DNA from: Mycolicibacterium sp.
GTDB lineage: Bacteria; Actinomycetota; Actinomycetes; Mycobacteriales; Mycobacteriaceae
DNA length: 64,000 nt
NCBI GenBank assembly: GCA_020637165.1
Contig: JACJWN010000007.1
Span: forward strand, 1-64,000
Direction of reading: 5' to 3'
The notes under the pieces were generated by a model. That model made no database searches. It was not told the DNA's origin and saw nothing but the letters and a program-made list of their open reading frames with translations. The position numbers and the translations under genes were made by a program. Positions 34,974 through 43,972 of the stretch are shown one piece after another. The stretch's first letter is position 1; each line of letters begins with the position of its first letter.

Positions 34974-36197
34974 TCAGCTGAAGGGCTGGCGCCGGTCGGC
35001 CAGCCGCGACCCGGCCCCGGCCAACCGCCACGCCCGCGCCACCCAGTCGGTGTCCTCGTCGGTCACCAGGTTGCCCATCACCCGCACCGCGAGGTCCATC
35101 AGCCGGTGCGAGCGCATCGCCAGCGGGCCTGTCATCGGCAGGAACCGCGGCAGCGTCAGCAGCAGGCCCAGGCGGCGGGCCACCGAGAATCCCCGCCCGT
35201 AGTGCGAGCGCAGCAGTTCCGGCCAGGCCTGCGCGAGATCGGACGCTCCAAGATGCTCAGCGGCCAGCCGGCCGGTCTCCAGCCCGTAGTCGATCCCCTC
35301 GCCGTTGAGCGGGTTGACGCACGCCGCCGCGTCGCCGACCAGCATCCAGTTCGCCCCGGCCACCCCGGAGACCGCACCGCCCATCGGCAGCAGCGCTGAG
35401 GACACCGCGCGCGGCGGCCCTTCGAACCCCCACTGGTGACGTTTCAGTGACGTGTACTGGTTCAGCAGCGGCCGCAGGGCCACGTCGGCGGGCCGCTTGA
35501 GGGTGGCCAGCGCGCCCACCCCGAGGTTCACCTCGCCGTTGCCCAGCGGGAAGATCCAGCCGTAGCCGGGAAGCACCGCGCCGGAGTCCGAGCGCAACTC
35601 CAGGTCCGAGGAGATCCACGGCTCGTCGGCGCGCGGCGAGCGCAGGTAGGCCCGGGCGGCCACCCCGTACACCGTCTCCCGGTGCCAGGTGCGCCCCAGC
35701 GCGCGGCCCAGAGTGGACCGGGCCCCGTCGGCGACGATCAGATGCCGGCAGGACACCCGCCGGCCGTCGGCCAGCACCACCGCCGACACCCGCCCGGCCG
35801 AATCCCGTTCGGCGTCAACGGCTTTGCAGCCCAGCAGCATCGAGGCCCCGGATTCCTCGGCAACCTTGCGCACCCGATCGTCGAGCTCGACCCGCGGTAC
35901 CGCGGAACTGGAAGCGGGAAACGACGGCCCCGGCCATGGCACCTCGACCGCGCCGCCGAACCCGTACAGCCGCAGCCCGTGGTGGCTGATCCTGCCGTCG
36001 AGCCAGTCGCCCAGTCCGAGGCGGCGCAACTCCACGACGGCGCGCGGGGTCAACCCGTCGCCGCAGGCCTTGTCGCGGGGGAACTCGGCGCTGTCGACCA
36101 CCAGAACTTCGCGACCGGCCCGGGCCGCCCACGCCGCGGCCGAGGACCCCGACGGACCGGCCCCGACGACGACCACCTCAGATGAGAGCGAATCCAC
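34974..36197 (-). CDS. menJ: Menaquinone reductase MenJ (geranylgeranyl reductase family)
   Basis: The 407-residue FAD enzyme shows the N-terminal VVVVGAGPSGSSAAAWAARAG, the PRDKACGDGLTPRAV patch of geranylgeranyl reductases, the YGWIFPLGNGEVNLGVG substrate-side strand and the second FAD motif LVGDAAACVNPLNGEGIDYGLETGRLAA. MenJ (Rv0561c) reduces one isoprene unit to give MK-9(II-H2), the main mycobacterial menaquinone. GTG 36197 gives the family start; the open frame upstream is antisense to grcC1. It is divergent from grcC1 with only 21 bases between starts. Confidence 0.93.
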   Translation of the reverse strand: MDSLSSEVVVVGAGPSGSSAAAWAARAGREVLVVDSAEFPRDKACGDGLTPRAVVELRRLGLGDWLDGRISHHGLRLYGFGGAVEVPWPGPSFPASSSAVPRVELDDRVRKVAEESGASMLLGCKAVDAERDSAGRVSAVVLADGRRVSCRHLIVADGARSTLGRALGRTWHRETVYGVAARAYLRSPRADEPWISSDLELRSDSGAVLPGYGWIFPLGNGEVNLGVGALATLKRPADVALRPLLNQYTSLKRHQWGFEGPPRAVSSALLPMGGAVSGVAGANWMLVGDAAACVNPLNGEGIDYGLETGRLAAEHLGASDLAQAWPELLRSHYGRGFSVARRLGLLLTLPRFLPMTGPLAMRSHRLMDLAVRVMGNLVTDEDTDWVARAWRLAGAGSRLADRRQPFS

Positions 36198-36218
36198 GTC
36201 TCCCAGTATGTTGGCAGG
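36198..36218. promoter_or_regulatory. Very short divergent promoter between menJ and grcC1
   Basis: Only 21 bases separate the two GTG starts. On the plus strand TATGTT (36207-36212) lies six bases before the grcC1 GTG, which suits a leaderless transcript. On the minus strand CATACT lies about seven bases before the menJ GTG, which also has GGGAG before it. Both genes act on the menaquinone side chain, so shared control is likely. Confidence 0.45.
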
Positions 36219-37226
36219 GTGAGGACACCGGCGAGTGTGGTGGCGGGGGTGGACCTCGGCGACCCGATTTTTGCCCAGAACGTGCGCGACGGCGTGGCCC
36301 GCGTCGAGGAGTGCATCTCCTCCGAGCTGCGCGGCGGCGACGAGCTGATGACCGAGGCGGTTCTGCACCTCTTCGAGGCCGGCGGCAAGCGGTTCCGGCC
36401 CTTGTTCACCGTGCTGTCGGCCCACGTCGGGCCTGACCCGGACAACTGGCAGGTCACCGTTGCCGGTGCCGTCATCGAGCTGGTCCACCTTGCCACGCTG
36501 TACCACGACGACGTCATGGACGAGGCCCAGGTGCGCCGCGGCGCCCCGTCGGCCAACGCCCGGTGGGGCAACAACATCGCCATCCTGGCCGGGGACTACC
36601 TGTTCGCCACCGCCTCGCGTCTGGTGTCCCGGCTGGGGCCCGACGCGGTGCGCATCGTCGCCGAAACGTTCGCCCAACTGGTCACCGGGCAGATGCGGGA
36701 GACCAAGGGCAACGCCGACGGTGACGACGCCGTCTCGCACTACCTCAAGGTGGTCTCGGAGAAGACGGCCTGCCTGATCGCCGCCGCCGGCCGGTTCGGT
36801 GGGACCTTCTCCGGCGCCACCGCCGACCAGACCGAGCGGCTGGGCCGCATCGGCGGCATCGTCGGCACGGTCTTCCAGATCTCCGACGACATCATCGACA
36901 TCGAGAGCGACCCCGAGGAGTCGGGCAAGCTGCCCGGAACCGACCTGCGCGAGGGTGTGCACACCCTGCCGATGCTCTACGCGCTGCGCGAGGACAGCCC
37001 CGATGCCGACCGCCTGCGGACCCTGCTGCGCGGCCCGGTGACCGATGACGACGACGTGGCCGAGGCGCTGGCGCTGTTGCGCGCATCCGGCGGAATCGCT
37101 GCGGCCAAGCAGACTGTCCAGCAATACGCCGCCCAGGCGCGTGCCGAACTCGCCGAGCTTCCTGACCTGCCGGGGCGGCGCGCGCTGGCTTCGCTGGTGG
37201 ACTACACGGTTAACCGGCACGGTTGA
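36219..37226 (+). CDS. grcC1: Polyprenyl diphosphate synthase
   Basis: The 335-residue trans-prenyltransferase has the first Asp-rich motif LYHDDVMDEAQVRRG with GGKRFRP upstream, and the second motif FQISDDIIDIESD. It elongates allylic diphosphates and, from its place next to menJ and menG, probably makes the menaquinone side chain. It starts at GTG 36219. Chain length cannot be read safely from the residues before the first motif. Confidence 0.92.
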   Translation: MRTPASVVAGVDLGDPIFAQNVRDGVARVEECISSELRGGDELMTEAVLHLFEAGGKRFRPLFTVLSAHVGPDPDNWQVTVAGAVIELVHLATLYHDDVMDEAQVRRGAPSANARWGNNIAILAGDYLFATASRLVSRLGPDAVRIVAETFAQLVTGQMRETKGNADGDDAVSHYLKVVSEKTACLIAAAGRFGGTFSGATADQTERLGRIGGIVGTVFQISDDIIDIESDPEESGKLPGTDLREGVHTLPMLYALREDSPDADRLRTLLRGPVTDDDDVAEALALLRASGGIAAAKQTVQQYAAQARAELAELPDLPGRRALASLVDYTVNRHG

Positions 37227-37295
37227 GCCGAACCGGAACTCCCACCGCCCCCTCAGGCGTTACTCTGCCGGAGAACCGCTCCTAGGAGGACCTCG

Positions 37296-38174
37296 ATGAC
37301 CTGGCATCCCACCGCCAACCGGATGAAGACGTTCATGCTGCTGGTCGGTATGTCGGCGCTGATCGTCTTCATCGGCGGTCTGTTCCAGAACCGCTCGGTC
37401 CTCTGGCTGTCGGTGCTGATGGCCGTCGGCATGAACGTCTACGTCTACTTCAACAGCGACAAGCTGGCGCTCAAGGCCATGCATGCCCAGCCGATCACCG
37501 AGGTGCAGGCGCCCCAGATCTACGCGATGGTCCGCGAGCTGGCCACCGCGGCCCACCAGCCGATGCCCCGCCTCTACATCAGCGACACCGCCAACCCCAA
37601 CGCGTTTGCCACCGGCCGCAATCCGCGCAACGCCGCGGTGTGCTGCACCACCGGGATCCTCAACCTGCTCAACGAGCGTGAGCTGCGCGCCGTGCTGGGC
37701 CACGAACTGTCCCACGTCTACAACCGCGACATCCTGATCTCCTGTGTGGCCGGCGCCATGGCCTCGGTGGTCACCGGTCTGGCCCAGATGGCGATGTTCG
37801 CCGGGGCGTTCGGCGGCGGCAACCGGCAGGGCGGCGGCGGGGTGAACCCGATTGCGCTGCTGCTGGTTTCGATGCTCGCGCCGATGGCGGCCACGGTCAT
37901 CCGGATGTCGGTGTCGCGGTCGCGGGAGTACCAGGCCGACGAGTCCGGTGCGGAACTGTCCGGTGACCCGCTGGCGCTGGCCTCGGCGCTGCGCAAGATC
38001 AGCGGCGGGGTGGAGCAGGCACCGCTGCCGCCGGCCCCGCAGATCGCCGACCAGGCTCACCTGATGATCGCCAGCCCGTTCCGCTCCGGTGAGCGGATGA
38101 GCCGGCTGTTCTCGACGCACCCGCCGATCCAGGACCGGATCGCCCGGTTGGAGAAGATGGCCGGCGGCCGGTAG
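37296..38174 (+). CDS. htpX: Membrane metalloprotease HtpX
   Basis: The 292-residue M48 zinc protease has two N-terminal helices, the zinc motif [11 protein letters not shown] (HExxH) and a further helix pair. The third zinc ligand is the Glu in [13 protein letters not shown]. It degrades damaged membrane proteins. ATG 37296 has a good AGGAGG upstream. It matches Rv0563 after grcC1. Confidence 0.94.
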   Translation: MTWHPTANRMKTFMLLVGMSALIVFIGGLFQNRSVLWLSVLMAVGMNVYVYFNSDKLALKAMHAQPITEVQAPQIYAMVRELATAAHQPMPRLYISDTANPNAFATGRNPRNAAVCCTTGILNLLNERELRAVLGHELSHVYNRDILISCVAGAMASVVTGLAQMAMFAGAFGGGNRQGGGGVNPIALLLVSMLAPMAATVIRMSVSRSREYQADESGAELSGDPLALASALRKISGGVEQAPLPPAPQIADQAHLMIASPFRSGERMSRLFSTHPPIQDRIARLEKMAGGR

Positions 38175-38195
38175 GCCGGCCAGTCGGCAGCGGCG

Positions 38196-39191
38196 TCAGG
38201 ACTCCGGCTTTGCGGGCTTCGTCGGCTTTTCGGCCGCCCCTGCGCCGAGAGCCTTACCGACCTTGTTGACGGCGTCGTTGACCGCGTCGGCCACCGAGCC
38301 CAGCGCCTCCTTCACCTTGTCCAGGTTCGGCAGGTTCGGCGCCGGGATGTTGCCCGGGGTGTTCGTACCACCCGGGACGGTCGCACCCGGCGCGCCCCCG
38401 CGGCCCGGGGTGAAGTCCATCGGCGGCCGGGTCACGTTGACCCTCGGCCCGCCGCGTGTGGTGCGCAGTTCCGGACCGAGGTCCTCGATCGGGGCGGCCG
38501 GACCCGGATCAACCGCGGCTGCGGCGGTTTCGGAGGCTGGCGGGGGTAACACAGGTGCGGTCGCGGGGGCCGGTGCCGGCGCGGCCGCCGCGGCCAGCGG
38601 CGGGGCAACCTGGGTCGGAGCGGGCGGCAGCAGTGACTGAACCGGCTTCGGCAGCTGCTCGGTGGCGTTCTTGTAGGCGACCACCGTCAGGTCGTTGATC
38701 TTCTGGACTATGGCCACCAGGCCGTCGGCGTAGGTGACCGTCGTGACGTTGGTGGCCGGATCGAAGTCACAACTCACCGACCCCGCGCAGTCGACCCGGC
38801 CGTGGTTGTCGACGATCGGCTTGGCGGCGAGGTCCAGCGACTGCTTGTTGGTGGGCAGGCCGCTGGGCTCGTCCGCAGCGAACACGTTCAGCGCCGTGGT
38901 GTCGGGTGTCGAGCCCGCCTCGAAGGCCACCCGGAAGGGGGTGTCCGGCTGTGTCTTGATGCCCTTGATCGGCGTCTGGAGCAGGGCGGCCAACTCGGTG
39001 GCGTCGGCCGGGCCGTCGCCGATCGCCAGCACGTCGCCCGTGGGGTCGCCGAAGACGTCCAATGGGCCGCCGAAGCTGGCGTGGATGAAACCGTCGGGGG
39101 TTTGAGAAGTGGAAGCTAGGATCAGGAGGCCGGCCGAGACGCCCAAGGCCGCCGCGCCACCGCGCAGACCGTGCCTGATGCGCCCGTTCAT
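38196..39191 (-). CDS. Secreted or membrane-anchored Ala/Pro-rich protein
   Basis: The 331-residue protein begins with a basic signal-like segment (MNGRIRHGLRGGAAALGVSAGLLILAST). A folded domain of about 150 residues follows with one pair of cysteines (VDCAGSVSCDFDP), then an Ala/Pro-rich linker (about 195-260) and a C-terminal helical tail rich in Lys, Ala and Pro. I do not recognise the family. The Pro-rich linker suggests that it spans the cell wall. It is divergent from the next secreted gene. Confidence 0.72.
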   Translation of the reverse strand: MNGRIRHGLRGGAAALGVSAGLLILASTSQTPDGFIHASFGGPLDVFGDPTGDVLAIGDGPADATELAALLQTPIKGIKTQPDTPFRVAFEAGSTPDTTALNVFAADEPSGLPTNKQSLDLAAKPIVDNHGRVDCAGSVSCDFDPATNVTTVTYADGLVAIVQKINDLTVVAYKNATEQLPKPVQSLLPPAPTQVAPPLAAAAAPAPAPATAPVLPPPASETAAAAVDPGPAAPIEDLGPELRTTRGGPRVNVTRPPMDFTPGRGGAPGATVPGGTNTPGNIPAPNLPNLDKVKEALGSVADAVNDAVNKVGKALGAGAAEKPTKPAKPES

Positions 39192-39302
39192 CGCTTCGGC
39201 CCTCCTTCTCAGGCTCCCCCTACAACGATCTTAAGTTTAGGTCATCCCAACCAGTTTTGAACCTTTCGTTGACCGGTAATTCGGGTTCGGTACGGTGTTG
39301 TA

Positions 39303-39854
39303 ATGTTACTCAGGTTTCTGGTCATTACCGCTGTGGCGGCAGGGGCTGGTGTGTCGAGTTCGGCGGCAGCGTGGGCGGAGCCCAGCCCCGCTCCGGCGCC
39401 CCCGATTCCCAATGTCAACGCCTACACCCCCCTGAATCCTGCGGACTACACCGCCAACCGTGGCAGGTGGTACGCCTTCGCCGGTCCGGCCGGGGTCGTC
39501 TGCATCCTGGACAACCTCAACGGCGACTACGGCTGCTCCGGAGCGCTGCCCGGTGCGCCGGAGGGCGTCAACCTGGTCAGCGGGGGACCGGACGGTGCGC
39601 CGTCCTTCTCCACCACCGCGGAGCCGTTGTTCGCCGCCGCCGGGGCCGTCCGGCCGCTTCCGCCGAACACCCGGCTGAGCTACCGTTCGGTCAGCTGCGG
39701 GGTGGACGACGCCGGGGCGGTGGCCTGTTTCAACAGCCGCGATCAGGTGGGCTTCGTCGTCGGCCCGAACGGCACCTACATCAACGCCAGCAACCCCTTG
39801 TTGGATCGCCCGGAGGGCACCAACCCGCTGCTGCCCGGGATGCCGCCGGGCTAA
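39303..39854 (+). CDS. Secreted hypothetical protein
   Basis: The 183-residue protein has a clear signal peptide (LLRFLVITAVAAGAGVSSSAAAWAEP), then a Pro-rich start and a small domain with four cysteines (VVCILD, YGCSGA, VSCGVDD, VACFNS) that could form two disulphides. GDYGCSG and the ending GTNPLLPGMPPG resemble small mycobacterial secreted proteins of unknown function. AT-rich DNA upstream (39230-39300) probably holds its promoter. Confidence 0.75.
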   Translation: MLLRFLVITAVAAGAGVSSSAAAWAEPSPAPAPPIPNVNAYTPLNPADYTANRGRWYAFAGPAGVVCILDNLNGDYGCSGALPGAPEGVNLVSGGPDGAPSFSTTAEPLFAAAGAVRPLPPNTRLSYRSVSCGVDDAGAVACFNSRDQVGFVVGPNGTYINASNPLLDRPEGTNPLLPGMPPG

Positions 39855-39894
39855 ACAAGCCGCGTCAGAATCTGCCGCGTCAGAACCCACCGAA

Positions 39895-40920
39895 TCAAAA
39901 CGGGGTGCCGTCGACCTCGTGGCCGGGCTTCTGGGCCATCAGGCCGCGGTAGGCCTGCTCGACGGTGGACCCGTGGTTGACCACCGCGTCGACCTCGTGG
40001 GCGATCGGCATGACGATGCCGTACTTCTCGGCGAACTCCATGATGACGCTGGCGGCCTTGACGCCCTCGGCCACCTGATTCATCCCGGAGATGATCTCCT
40101 GGACGGTCTTTCCCGAGCCCAGCTCCTCGCCCACGTGACGGTTGCGGCTCCGCTTGGAGGTGCAGGTGACGATCAGGTCGCCCATGCCGGCCAGACCGGC
40201 GAAGGTGTCGCGCTGGCCGCCCATGGCCTCGCCGAGCTTGGACATCTCCCGGACCGCACGGGTCATCACCATGGCTCGGGTGTTCTCGCCGATGCCCAGG
40301 GCGTAACCCATGCCCACCGCGATGGCGTAGACGTTCTTCAGCGCTCCGGCGATCTCGACACCGACCACGTCGTCGCTGGTGTAGGTGCGGAACCGGCTGG
40401 TGCGGAACATGCTGGCCAGGTTGGCGGCCAGGTTGCGGTCGGGCATGGCCAGCACGGCCGCGGCGGCGTACCCCTCGGCGACCTCCTTGGCGATGTTGGG
40501 TCCGGCCAGGATGCCCGCGGGATGTCCGGGGAGCACCTCCTCGACGATCTGGCTCATCCGCATGTTGGTGCCCTGTTCCAGGCCCTTGACCAGGCTGACC
40601 ACCGGCACCCACGGCCGCAGTTCCTTGGCCAGTTCGGTCAGCACACTGCGGAAGCCGTGCGAGGGCACGCCCATGACGATCACGTCGGCGCAGTGCGCGG
40701 CCTCGTTGAAATCGTTGGTCGCTCTCAGGTTCTCGGGCAGTTCGACCTCGTCGCCGAGATACTCGGAGTTGCGGTGGTTGGTGTTGATGTCCTCCGCGGT
40801 GTCCTCCGAGCGCACCCACTGCAGCGTCGGCCCGCGTCGAGCGCAGATGGACGCGACGGTGGTCCCCCAGGAGCCACCGCCGAGGACGACGACTTGCGGT
40901 TGCCGGCGATCGGATGTCAT
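39895..40920 (-). CDS. gpsA: NAD(P)H-dependent glycerol-3-phosphate dehydrogenase
   Basis: The 341-residue enzyme makes glycerol-3-phosphate for phospholipids from dihydroxyacetone phosphate. The N-terminal GGGSWGTTVA motif, VMGVPSHGFRSVL, the catalytic Lys in GALKNVYAIAVGM and GLAGMGDLIVTCTSKRSRNRHVG are present. ATG 40920 gives the family start. It is the positional equivalent of Rv0564c (gpdA1). A short 15-bp duplication (gccgcgtcagaa) follows its stop. Confidence 0.93.
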   Translation of the reverse strand: MTSDRRQPQVVVLGGGSWGTTVASICARRGPTLQWVRSEDTAEDINTNHRNSEYLGDEVELPENLRATNDFNEAAHCADVIVMGVPSHGFRSVLTELAKELRPWVPVVSLVKGLEQGTNMRMSQIVEEVLPGHPAGILAGPNIAKEVAEGYAAAAVLAMPDRNLAANLASMFRTSRFRTYTSDDVVGVEIAGALKNVYAIAVGMGYALGIGENTRAMVMTRAVREMSKLGEAMGGQRDTFAGLAGMGDLIVTCTSKRSRNRHVGEELGSGKTVQEIISGMNQVAEGVKAASVIMEFAEKYGIVMPIAHEVDAVVNHGSTVEQAYRGLMAQKPGHEVDGTPF

Positions 40921-40979
40921 GGCGTCCAACGTTAGTGCCGCCGGTGGGCGTTTAGCGCACGTTTGACGGTCCCGGCGGG

Positions 40980-42494
40980 TCAGCCGGTGAGTTCGGCGGG
41001 CGCGCGGACCCGGCCGAACACCATGTCCTCGTCGATCTTGTCGATGAACCGGTAGTCGACGGCGTCGGCCAGGAAGTCCTGACGCACCACCCAGGGGCGC
41101 TTGGTGCCCGACTTGGGCAGGGCGTGGGCGTTGCGCAGGACGTAGCCGGCCTGCAGGTCCCAGGTCGGCTTCTCGGCCATCGGCCCGCTGGAGATGTGCG
41201 GGTAGGCGTGGGTATAGCCATGGCGCTTCATGTAGCCGAGCAGTTTGGCCGTCGCCCGCGCGGTGATGTCGGCGCGCAGCGTCCAGGAGGCGTTGGTGTA
41301 GCCGATGCACCAGATCAGGTTCGGCACGTCCTCGAGCATGTGGGCCTTGTAGGAGAAGCGCTCCTGGGGCTTGACCTCGGTGCCGTCCACGCTGATCCGC
41401 ACCCCGCCGAGGGCGAGCAGGTTCAGCCCGGTGGCCTTGACGATGACGTCGGCGTCGAGGTGGCGGCCGGATGTCAGCGCGATGCCGGACGCGTCGACGT
41501 GGTCGATGTGGTCGGTGACCACCTCCAGGCGGCCCTTGGAGATCTCGGTGAACACGTCGCCGTCGGCGACCAGGCACATCCGCTGGTCCCACGGGTTGTA
41601 GCGCGGCTTGAAGTCCCGGTCGACCGGATAGCCGGCGGGCAGTTGTTTGGTGTTCTGCCAGCGCACCATCTTCTTCATCCCGGCCGGTAGGCCGCGGGCG
41701 AAGATCCAGATGATCTTCTCGAAGGACAGCGCGACGCCCCGGACGATCATGTAGGAAGCCTTGTTGGGCAACCACTTTCGGATCGGCTGTAGCCATCGGT
41801 TGACCCTCGGCATGGAGAACAGGTAGCCCGGCGAGCGCTGCAGCATGGTGACGTGGCCGGCCGTGCGGGCCAGTGCGGGCGCCAGCGAGACGGCCGTGGC
41901 CCCGGAGCCGATGACCACCACGTTCTTGCCCGCGTAGTCGAGGTCCTCGGGCCAGTGCTGGGCGTGCACGACGCGACCGCCGAAGTTCTCGATACCCGGG
42001 AAGTCCGGGCTGTGCGGGCGGTCGTAGTCGTAGTAGCCGGATCCGAAGAACACGAATCGCCCGCGGTAGGTCGTCGGCGTGCCGTTCTCCTGGGCGTGCA
42101 CCGTCCAGGTGTCGGTGGCCGAGTCCCAGTCGGCAGAGACGACGGTGGTGTGGAAGCGGATGTGCCCGAAGATGCCGTGCTTGCGGGCGGCGTCCTCCAT
42201 GTAGTCGCGGATGACGTCTCCGTCGGCGACGTACTCCTGGCCGGTCCAGGGTTCCCAGGGCCAGCTCAGGGAGAAAATCGAGGAGTCCGAGCGCACCCCC
42301 GGGTAGCGGAACAGGTCCCAGGTGCCGCCGACGCGGTCCCGGCGCTCCAGGATGACGTAGCGGGTGGATGGGTCGGCCTCGGCGAGGCGGTAGGCCGCGC
42401 CGATCCCGGAAATGCCGGCGCCGATGATCACGACGTCGTAGTCGCCGCCGTCCTGCTCGACGGGCCGGGTGTCGTCCTGGGGGGTGACGGTCAT
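40980..42494 (-). CDS. Flavin-containing monooxygenase, Baeyer-Villiger type (Rv0565c-like)
   Basis: The 504-residue FAD/NADPH enzyme has the first Rossmann motif GAGISGIGAAYRL, the BVMO fingerprint FGGRVVHAQHWPED (about residues 170-183) and the second Rossmann motif VVVIGSGATAVSLAPAL. It resembles EthA and Rv0565c, both able to oxidise thioamide prodrugs such as ethionamide in M. tuberculosis; that activity has not been shown for this protein. It lies 59 bases upstream of gpsA on the same strand. Confidence 0.9.
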   Translation of the reverse strand: MTVTPQDDTRPVEQDGGDYDVVIIGAGISGIGAAYRLAEADPSTRYVILERRDRVGGTWDLFRYPGVRSDSSIFSLSWPWEPWTGQEYVADGDVIRDYMEDAARKHGIFGHIRFHTTVVSADWDSATDTWTVHAQENGTPTTYRGRFVFFGSGYYDYDRPHSPDFPGIENFGGRVVHAQHWPEDLDYAGKNVVVIGSGATAVSLAPALARTAGHVTMLQRSPGYLFSMPRVNRWLQPIRKWLPNKASYMIVRGVALSFEKIIWIFARGLPAGMKKMVRWQNTKQLPAGYPVDRDFKPRYNPWDQRMCLVADGDVFTEISKGRLEVVTDHIDHVDASGIALTSGRHLDADVIVKATGLNLLALGGVRISVDGTEVKPQERFSYKAHMLEDVPNLIWCIGYTNASWTLRADITARATAKLLGYMKRHGYTHAYPHISSGPMAEKPTWDLQAGYVLRNAHALPKSGTKRPWVVRQDFLADAVDYRFIDKIDEDMVFGRVRAPAELTG

Positions 42495-42565
42495 CGCTGT
42501 CCTCGCTGCGCTCGTGCCGGAGTGACCCCCACCAGCTTATTCACTCGCCGCAGCTGTGTGCCAGA

Positions 42566-43057
42566 TCAGCGGTAGTTGACGAACTGTAGTGCCACGTCGA
42601 GGTCGGCTCCCTTGAGCATCGCGATGACCGCCTGCAGATCGTCGCGCTTCTTGGAGCTGACCCGGATCTCCTCGCCCTGGATCTGGCTCTTGACGCCCTT
42701 GGGGCCGTCATCGCGGATCAGTTTGGTGATCTTCTTGGCGTTCTCGCTGCTGATGCCCTGTTTGAGGGTGCCGCTGACCTTGTAGGTCTTGCCGGAGGCC
42801 TGCGGCTCGCCGGCATCGAAGGCCTTCATCGAGATGTCGCGGCGGATGAGCTTCTCCTTGAAGACGTCCACGGCGGCCTTGGCGCGCTCCTCGGTGGAGG
42901 AGACGATTTCGATGACCTCCTCGCCCTTCCAGGCGATGGAGGTGTCGGTGCCGCGGAAGTCGAAGCGGGTGCTCAGTTCCTTTGCCGCCTGGTTGAGGGC
43001 GTTGTCGACCTCCTGGCGGTCGACCTTGCTGACGATGTCGAAGCTGGAATCAGCCAC
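42566..43057 (-). CDS. YajQ family nucleotide-binding protein
   Basis: The 163-residue protein has the complete DUF520/YajQ pattern ([77 protein letters not shown]). Homologues bind cyclic di-GMP or nucleotides. GTG 43057 was chosen over an upstream ATG because of the GAGGAGA site before it and the conserved start ADSSFDIV. It is the equivalent of Rv0566c. Confidence 0.92.
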   Translation of the reverse strand: MADSSFDIVSKVDRQEVDNALNQAAKELSTRFDFRGTDTSIAWKGEEVIEIVSSTEERAKAAVDVFKEKLIRRDISMKAFDAGEPQASGKTYKVSGTLKQGISSENAKKITKLIRDDGPKGVKSQIQGEEIRVSSKKRDDLQAVIAMLKGADLDVALQFVNYR

Positions 43058-43153
43058 TGTGGCGCTCTCCTCGGGATCGGCCGGTTGTGTCCGGGGTACA
43101 TCCTCGTTGTACCCTGCTAATCGCATCAAGCCGGGTCGACCGGTTTGACCCCA

Positions 43154-43239
43154 GGCAGGTTGCCCGAGCGGCCAATGGGAGCGGACTGTAAATCCGTCGG
43201 CGAAAGCCTACACAGGTTCGAATCCTGTACCTGCCACCA
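43154..43239 (+). tRNA. tRNA-Tyr (GTA anticodon)
   Basis: An 86-base class II tRNA begins GGCAGGT, has anticodon loop ACTGTAAAT with anticodon GTA, a long variable arm, the T loop GGTTCGAATCC, acceptor strand ACCTGCC, discriminator A and an encoded CCA. tRNA-Tyr genes are used as attachment sites by some integrative elements. Confidence 0.95.
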
Positions 43240-43380
43240 CGAGTTGGGCCAGTTCGGAGAGGGTCTCGGCTCAGGTGTTCGGGAGCGAATCGCCCAAACG
43301 TCTCCCTGGAGTGCAGGCTTCACCGTGGCCGATTTTGGAGGCAATCGGCTGCTGTGGAACCGCAATATCCGCGAAGAGTG

Positions 43381-43429
43381 AGCCCGAGACCCGGCCGGAC
43401 GACCGTGGCGCTCGGGCTTCGCGCTTTTC
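43381..43429 (+). terminator. Terminator-like hairpin downstream of tRNA-Tyr
   Basis: Arms AGCCCGAG (43381-43388) and CTCGGGCT (43411-43418) can pair, and the downstream end has CTTTTCT. The loop is long (22 bases), so efficiency is uncertain. Confidence 0.45.
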
Positions 43430-43794
43430 TAGATCGTCTTGACTGTCACGGCGGGCCGAATCAACTGCCGCCCCTGGCCACCCCTCGCCCAGCACCAGGC
43501 GAACGCATCGGGGTTACCGAGTAGCTGTTCTGCGTTTGACCGCCGGTGCTGATAGTGCAGATCATGCTCGCGACCATTGGCGTGGACGGATCGGTAGAGC
43601 AGTCGGCGATCGAACTGTATGAGGGTGTCGTCCTGGTCCAACACAATCAAGCTTTCGACGTCGCTGGCGGCGACGTCATCGACGATCGCAGACGAGCACG
43701 CTCCACGGGACACTGTCGGGCAGATCCCGCGGGGGACCACTCGGATGCCCGACGGCGGTGCATCCCTTTGATCGGCATCCGCGTCACTTTCCAT
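43429..43794 (-). CDS. Doubtful hypothetical protein
   Basis: A frame of up to 121 residues has a plausible protein-like second half (SLIVLDQDDTLIQFDRRLLYRSVHANGREHDLHYQHRRSNAEQLLGNPDAFAWCWARGG...LIRPAVTV). I do not recognise it. The start is uncertain, and no strong ribosome-binding site was seen. It may be a small accessory gene or a remnant. Confidence 0.3.
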   Translation of the reverse strand: MESDADADQRDAPPSGIRVVPRGICPTVSRGACSSAIVDDVAASDVESLIVLDQDDTLIQFDRRLLYRSVHANGREHDLHYQHRRSNAEQLLGNPDAFAWCWARGGQGRQLIRPAVTVKTI

Positions 43795-43972
43795 GGGCGG
43801 AACGCTCGCGGTTGGGGGTGACCGCCGGCCTGAACGGCAATACGGCTTTCTCGCCGAGAACTCATCGAAAATCAGGGTGGCGGAGTTCTAGTTCGAGGCC
43901 AAGTCCGGCAGAGGGGGTATTGACCTCGGTTCCCTTGCATACAGACGGGGGTCGGACGTGAAGTGCCCCGCA

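Larger units (their letters stand above)
43240..43972. other. Region after tRNA-Tyr without a firm gene
   Basis: These 733 bases hold a terminator-like hairpin and one doubtful minus-strand reading frame (43429-43794). The base composition is a little less GC-rich than the neighbours. No integrase, repeated tRNA end or known family was seen. It is a place where gene content changes from conserved to accessory. Confidence 0.5.

Noticed and set aside
36198..37220. Minus-strand extension of menJ over grcC1
   Set aside because: The extension is antisense to grcC1, which has both Asp-rich prenyltransferase motifs.
43145..43381. 78-residue plus-strand frame
   Set aside because: It covers the tRNA-Tyr gene and is not coding.
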